Assembly (NCBI RefSeq): GCF_910592395.1
Contig: NC_088310.1
Location: 27,547,491-27,611,490 of the forward strand
Direction: 5' to 3'
Length of the DNA stretch: 64,000 nt
Origin: Lineus longissimus
Taxonomy: Eukaryota; Nemertea; Pilidiophora; Heteronemertea; Lineidae
Under the pieces are notes generated by a model. It was not told where the DNA came from and ran no database searches. It saw only the letters and a list, made by a program, of their open reading frames with translations. The translations under genes and the position numbers were made by a program. Positions 58,605 through 64,000 of the stretch are shown piece after piece; positions within the stretch are counted from its first letter, which is position 1, and each line of letters opens with the position of its first letter.

Positions 58605-59125
58605 CTGGCAACTCTGCCACTTGTCTCTACATAATCAGTGTTCAGCTGTTGCAGCCAGAAGCAGGCAGCCCAACCACAGATTGTTTGCAAGCTTTTTCAC
58701 GCCATGCATCACACACAGATAGACTCCTGCAAACGCACCCTAACAACTAGTCTTCTCATTGCTGGGAAACAAACCAACTTAGATCAGCTAGGACTTGGCA
58801 GTTGGTGCCTTGAGTTCAAGTCACCGGGGTATCGATGACTTCTTTCAGAGGAGGATCTGCACTGCCTTGGGAGAAGTTCGAATTACCAGCAATGAAAGGG
58901 CGAAGTTCTTTCTGCTTTATGTTAGATCAGAGCTTGTCATTACTGTAAAGTTGTGATGGAAGAGACTACAGACACTGTCAGATAAGCTGGTTTTGTTCAT
59001 CCAACCAGCAAATTTACCATGAGAGGTTCGATCGACGATGATGGACACAAAAAGGCGCTCAGATATCAAAACTCAAATAGCAATTTGACTATTTTATCCT
59101 CTGCTTTAAATGGAGAAGAAAGTGA

Positions 59126-59153
59126 TGATGGTGATGATGATGATGATGATGAA
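59126..59153 (+). repeat. GAT trinucleotide microsatellite
   Basis: (GATGATGGT)(GAT)n tract in the probable CDKL 3' UTR. Confidence 0.8.
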
Positions 59154-59932
59154 GAAACCTCAGGGTAACTTTTGGATGGATGACAGATAGAGATCAGTCT
59201 CAACTCAAGTGTGCAGTTTCCACTCAGTAGGAAGCTGTAGGTCATTTTCACCAGGGGATCTTTGTAAAGTTTTGATGGTTATTCACCTCAGCTTGCCAGA
59301 AGTATCTGTTGATTATTGTATTTGAATGTATGGTGTATTCCAGCAAACTTGAGTTGAACTGGTATGGGATTGATGATCTGGTGAATGTAGTCATCTTAAA
59401 GCTGATGCATTTGTTTATTTGTTTCTTGTCAGTAGTCAGCGAGTGTGATTTGAGTGGCAACATCGATACACATATTTAATGTAGATAGATATGGGTCATT
59501 TGGTTTTCTCACTGGATTGAAGACTGAGTCTGGTTGATTCCAGTTATTCCCTGCTTGATGGTAAGTCTGCGTCAGTTTGAAGTATCCACAGTAATTATTG
59601 AAGAAATAATTCATTGAGAGCGCTTTTTACCTGAATTTCCATTAATGGAAAGAAAGTGACTTTGCTCCTAGTCAGTTCAGTGAGAATTACCAAGTGATGT
59701 GTATAGTTTTTTCCCAGTGTTTTTAAAGATGTTACATATGATAATGTTATTTTCAGGATTATATGAGTAGGTTTTACACACGGATGGTAACTCCTTGAAG
59801 GTCCATTTGAGTTGTAATGGACGAATCTGTTGAATATGTTGAATGTAATTTAATTGTTATGATATGAAACATACTTAAGGGAAGTGTTGTACAGGATACA
59901 GTAAGGCATATAACATATAACTAGTGTGTGTA

Positions 59933-59938
59933 AATAAA
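59933..59938 (+). terminator. Distal poly(A) signal AATAAA for CDKL
   Basis: Canonical hexamer followed within 20-30 nt by a T/TG-rich stretch (59950-59970), a good downstream element. Confidence 0.4.
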
Positions 59939-60908
59939 GATTTAGTATTTAATTTTTTCATGTTTGTGATGATGATTACAGTTTGGGAATCTCTAGGCCT
60001 AGACTCAGGCACCAGCTTAACCCTCTCTCCTCCCATTCGGAGTGCACTCGCTTTGCCGTATTTTTTAGCTGTGTTTCTAACAAATTAATAAATCTGTTGC
60101 CCCAGAAATGATTTTTGGCCACGGTCATGTCACATGATGTACGATCATTCAGTCGAAGCTTCCATCTGCAATTAATACAAAAAATGTCACATTAACAAGA
60201 CAACATTTACATAAAACACAACATAGTCAACGACGACTCCTTGATTATCATTTTATTCATAAAAGATTAAGATTTCTGCATTCAGTGCCTTAGTTCAGGT
60301 ATCTGCAATCAGCAATGTGTATTCTGAGTTCTGCATTGATGAACCATGAGTATTTATTGTCATTTTCATAGCATCGATCATGTACAGGTTATAATTTTGA
60401 CATGAGGGAGAAAAATCTGGGAGAAAAAAACGGGAATCTACCAATGTACTTGATCTGTTCGAATTCATTATTGTAAATATGTGTTAACTGATCATATTTC
60501 ATTGTGCATTTTGGATTGAAGTGTCTCCTGTTTTGCCTTCATGAAGGCAGATTATTCACAACTGCATAGTGTCAGCACGATATTATAACCTACGTTCTGA
60601 AATTTGTCATTTGCCTCGACACTTTCATTTATTGTATGAAAACGTCCCGGGAATTTCAGGCAAATTTAGTATGGAACGGAAATAGACCTCCATTGTTGTA
60701 AGTGTTGTTTGAAATTGAAATGCTTGGAGCTCGTGGTCTGCAGAGCTTTCGGTCTGATTTTAAATGTATATTGTGTACTGTCCTCACTGAATTCTTCAAG
60801 AAAATGGTAATGAAATGTTATTTGGGAGTTTTCAGATTTTGATGTTCAAGTTGAAATTGCACGCATTAGCAAAATTTGAATGAGTCAATAGAACTTAAAA
60901 GTGATTTC

Positions 60909-61114
60909 CTTCAAAAAGTCATGGTAATTACTTCAAAAAGTCATGGTAATTACTTCAAAAAGTAATGTTAATTACTTCAAAAATTCATGGTAACTACTTC
61001 AAAAAGTAATGGTAATTACTTCAAAAAGTATTGGTAATTACTTCAAAAAGTAATGGTAATTACTTCAAAAAGTCATGGTAATTACTTCAAAAAGTCATGG
61101 TAATTACTTCAAAT
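60909..61114 (+). repeat. 22-bp minisatellite, about 9 copies
   Basis: Unit CTTCAAAAAGTCATGGTAAT plus TA, starting 60909, 60931, 60953 and so on. Units vary at one or two positions (GTCATGG, GTAATGG, GTATTGG, TTCATGG). Intergenic and non-coding. Confidence 0.9.
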
Positions 61115-64000
61115 GTAACACAGAATGCAACGTTGGATCATGTTTGGCTTTCTAATTTGTTGTTGATGTGTTGAGTTTTGACCAGGTTCTTCATCAGGAG
61201 AAAGTGGCGAGTTGAAACGTTATCTATATCAGGGATTTTGCCAAAATGTGTGTGACCTTGGCCGTTTTGGATTCTAGCTATCAATACTCAAAGTTAATCC
61301 TTAAAAAGCTGACCGTAATTCTAAACAACACGTCTTAAAACATTACAAATTTGATTCTTCATTGAATTTGTTGAACATTGTCTTGGCAGAATTACCTTCA
61401 GTTTTTCGAGGGTCAATAACACAAATTGCAGGGGATTTTTAAAATGTTTGTGTAAACATGAAAGTTTGTGATTGAGTCTCACAAGTGTAGCTTTCATTGT
61501 CATCTGATGTAGGTCTTAGTGACTGGCGTTAAATTATAGTTTGGAGAACTTCTAAAAGTTGCTCAGCTCATGAAGATGAAGTGACACCAAACTGAATCAA
61601 TGGCAGAAGTCTGTTACTTTTCTGATTTCGATTGGCAACCCTCCTAAATATGGCTACTCATTCCATGGCTGAGGGGCTAAGCTATATTATCAATTCATGG
61701 GGCAAAGTCGGTTATAAATTTGAATGAAGAGCTATAATGCTTCCCCAACCATAGCCATCTCTGCATTGTACCCTGGATTGAGAAATGAGAATAATAAGTA
61801 ACTGAGTGTTGGGACTTGCCTTAGAAATGAGAATAAGTAACCAACTTTTCTCATGGTGTCCAGTTTGAAAACATATTCTGGCGTTAGATAAACAAGATGT
61901 GTCAGTTTGCAGATATTTTGATTTGTATAAACAGGCACCTTCGTCTGCACAGTCATATAGGTGTTGTTAGCTGTTACTTGTGTTAAACTATTCTAGTGTT
62001 ATCTGCAGTTCATGCTACGGTATTTTTCACCTGACATTCAGTCGGCGCAAGTGTATAATTGTATCAGCGTTAATAAATACGCCCTTGAGGACTTTCAATC
62101 GGCACCGGGGTCAGCAGAAGTTCAAACAAAACCTCCAACCCCATGCGCGTGAATAAGTATCCCTTGGTTACCGGATTATCTGGCGAGCGTAATGTGAAAT
62201 GGATGAGGTGGAGTATAGTCCATCTAATTTATAGTCTTCATTCACTGAAAACTTAATTCCTGTTTTCAATTATAGATTCAAAAGTCATAGCGTTAATCGT
62301 ATGTATTTGTGACGGGCATTGTACTGAATCGTGAACAAATGTTAATTTAAATGGATATTTCCATCAATCTATTCTAAGCTGACTACTGGTTCATGTAGCT
62401 TCAATGTATATTTGATACTGGTGACTGTAGATCTGGCCATTGGACAGTTTCTTGCGCAACATTGTAAATATTTATCCTGCATATTCAATCAAGTTTAAAC
62501 TGTCTAAATAAATGGTTAACATTCACAATAGATGTTGTCAATGTTCTAATTTTCAGATTAAGTGATTCTGTATGAGATTTTTAAGATATTTTTATGAAAC
62601 TCACTGAATTTGCGAGGTTTGTAAACAGCACATTTTTGGACTTTGATTCAGATGTTGAGATGCTGATTTGAAAAAAGTTTAAAGAGCTATTTGTGGAATT
62701 CTAAGGCAATGTTATCTTGATCTTGAGAAGGAAATTGTTTTCAAGTTTGAAGTGATCAAATATTAACATTTTGAAGTCGGTTTTGGCATCTGAGTGGTTC
62801 CATTATTTGGATTGGGGGCATTAACTCATAGTCTGTCAGGATGTAATTTTTAAAGTTATAAATCTACTTGTAAAGATTTCATGTTTGATGTGCATATTTG
62901 AAATGGTGATTATTTGATATAAAATGTTATGAGTACAGTCTGCATTGTATATTTGACCAGTCACTTGTCAGTCACACCATTCTTAAAACACAACATCTTC
63001 AAGGTGAAGAGTTTGAAAATTTGGATTCGGAATTTTTTAATGAATTTGTGTGTGACATGAAGTGACAGATATGACTGTTTGTAATTCTGTTCCACCATAA
63101 ATTGACCCAAGATTTCAGTCTGTTTTTCTGTGGAAAAACGCCAGCTTTCTTTGCTCTAGTTAGGGTGAGTGTTCCAAGTGTAACCTTGAACTTCATGGCT
63201 GTTGTTTTGAGATTTGGTGCATAGATGTTGTATGCGTCTCTTGGGCTGACTTTGGTGCCCACTCTCAGGAGAAGATGATGTTGACTCCTCGTCCAAACTG
63301 CATCTCTAAACTTGAGGTATTCTATTGCACATAAACAAAAACAATGGCCGACATCGACCTGCTATCACAGTTACTTTCGTAAAAAAAGTCTCGTCCAGAA
63401 AACTTTGTCATTGATTGCAAGTATTACTTTTCCGTTGTGTGTCTGTGAAAACATGGTCATTTTGTTGCGTAGATGTGAGGTGTCAAGTTGTGGGTGAAAT
63501 TTCAAACATATGACATCAGGGTGCGCTTGTTCAAGCAAGTATACCTCGGAACTGGACATTAACTTTAACTTAAGTCTAATGGAGATAAAGCCAAGTTGAA
63601 CTCATGTTTGTCACCAAACGTGTTTTGATCAACCGCGTCTTGATTGATTGGTTATGAGTTTAAAAATTTGAATTCGATGCACGGATGTTTCTTGAATCTC
63701 AGGATGTGTAGTAAACCTCGCTACCTCTCCTGGCCAGAGATTAAGAAAAAAGCTTTCACAAAAATAGGAAATTGTTTCAATTTAACGTCAGACTACGCAT
63801 TATCGCTACCTCGTTGGAACGTCCAACGTATTATTACCAGTCATTGAGAATTGACATCATGACGTATTATGCCCAGAGTGGGAATAATATGTCTTCTGAC
63901 ATTTAATCCATCACATCCGTCCTTATTTATTACAATTATTGACGATATAAAGTTGGTCATTCGAAGTTTAAAATTTGTTTAAGAATTGTTTTTAGATTAA
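61115..64000. other. Intergenic sequence, nothing supported
   Basis: AT-rich DNA with only short unsupported open frames. A small direct repeat of GAAATGAGAATAA occurs near 61783 and 61826. No exon of a further gene was recognised. Confidence 0.5.

Larger units (their letters stand above)
58256..59940 (+). other. CDKL 3' UTR
   Basis: Follows the TGA at 58253-58255. Two AATAAA hexamers could end the transcript: 58599-58604 (344 nt after the stop) and 59933-59938 (about 1.7 kb after it). A GAT-rich microsatellite sits at about 59126-59153. No coding exon is supported. Confidence 0.5.

Overview
This is a eukaryotic, metazoan nuclear window. Coding information sits in short exons bounded by GT/AG introns, the non-coding DNA is AT-rich, and repeats are frequent: fold-back elements, a SINE, a satellite array and microsatellites. 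Two kinase genes can be read exon by exon on the plus strand. Intron sizes and repeat style suggest a marine invertebrate bilaterian (lophotrochozoan or invertebrate deuterostome), but the sequence alone does not settle the species. There is no bacterial operon, CRISPR array, rRNA or viral gene.

Region 1 (1-22,316) is the 3' three quarters of a MAP4K3/MAP4K5-type (GCK-I family) Ste20 kinase. 24 consecutive exons give an unbroken 753-codon frame plus stop: the kinase C-lobe from just after the HRD loop, an acidic and proline-rich linker, and a complete C-terminal CNH (citron homology) domain. The first exons lie left of the window. The introns hold two copies of a 223-bp fold-back MITE in opposite orientations, decayed copies of exon 3, a SINE fragment and other fold-backs.

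Region 2 (22,317-46,927) is about 24.6 kb with no convincing complete gene. It holds the MAP4K 3' UTR, a tRNA-derived SINE on the minus strand (about 25.5-25.9 kb), a 2.2-kb satellite with an 11-monomer higher-order repeat (27.75-29.96 kb), a cluster of CCATGG-centred palindromes (33.8 kb), a degenerate tRNA-Lys-like gene (39.4 kb) and candidate 5' exons and promoter elements for the next gene (30.1-30.8, 34.2-34.5 and 42.5 kb).

Region 3 (46,928-58,255) is a complete-looking nine-exon CDKL1/CDKL4-type kinase (369 aa from ATG 46,935), with a KKIAMRE motif and a TDY activation motif. A 405-bp fold-back element with TTA flanks sits in its intron 6. From 58,256 to 64,000 lie its 3' UTR and repeat-bearing intergenic DNA.

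The most meaningful large-scale feature is the gene order MAP4K3/5 followed by CDKL1/4 on the same strand. From general knowledge, humans have this order twice (MAP4K5-CDKL1 on chromosome 14, MAP4K3-CDKL4 on chromosome 2), so the window appears to hold the unduplicated ancestral pair. MAP4K3/5 acts in nutrient, stress and JNK signalling and CDKL1 is a ciliary kinase; no direct functional cooperation is claimed. No clearly new biological system was found.
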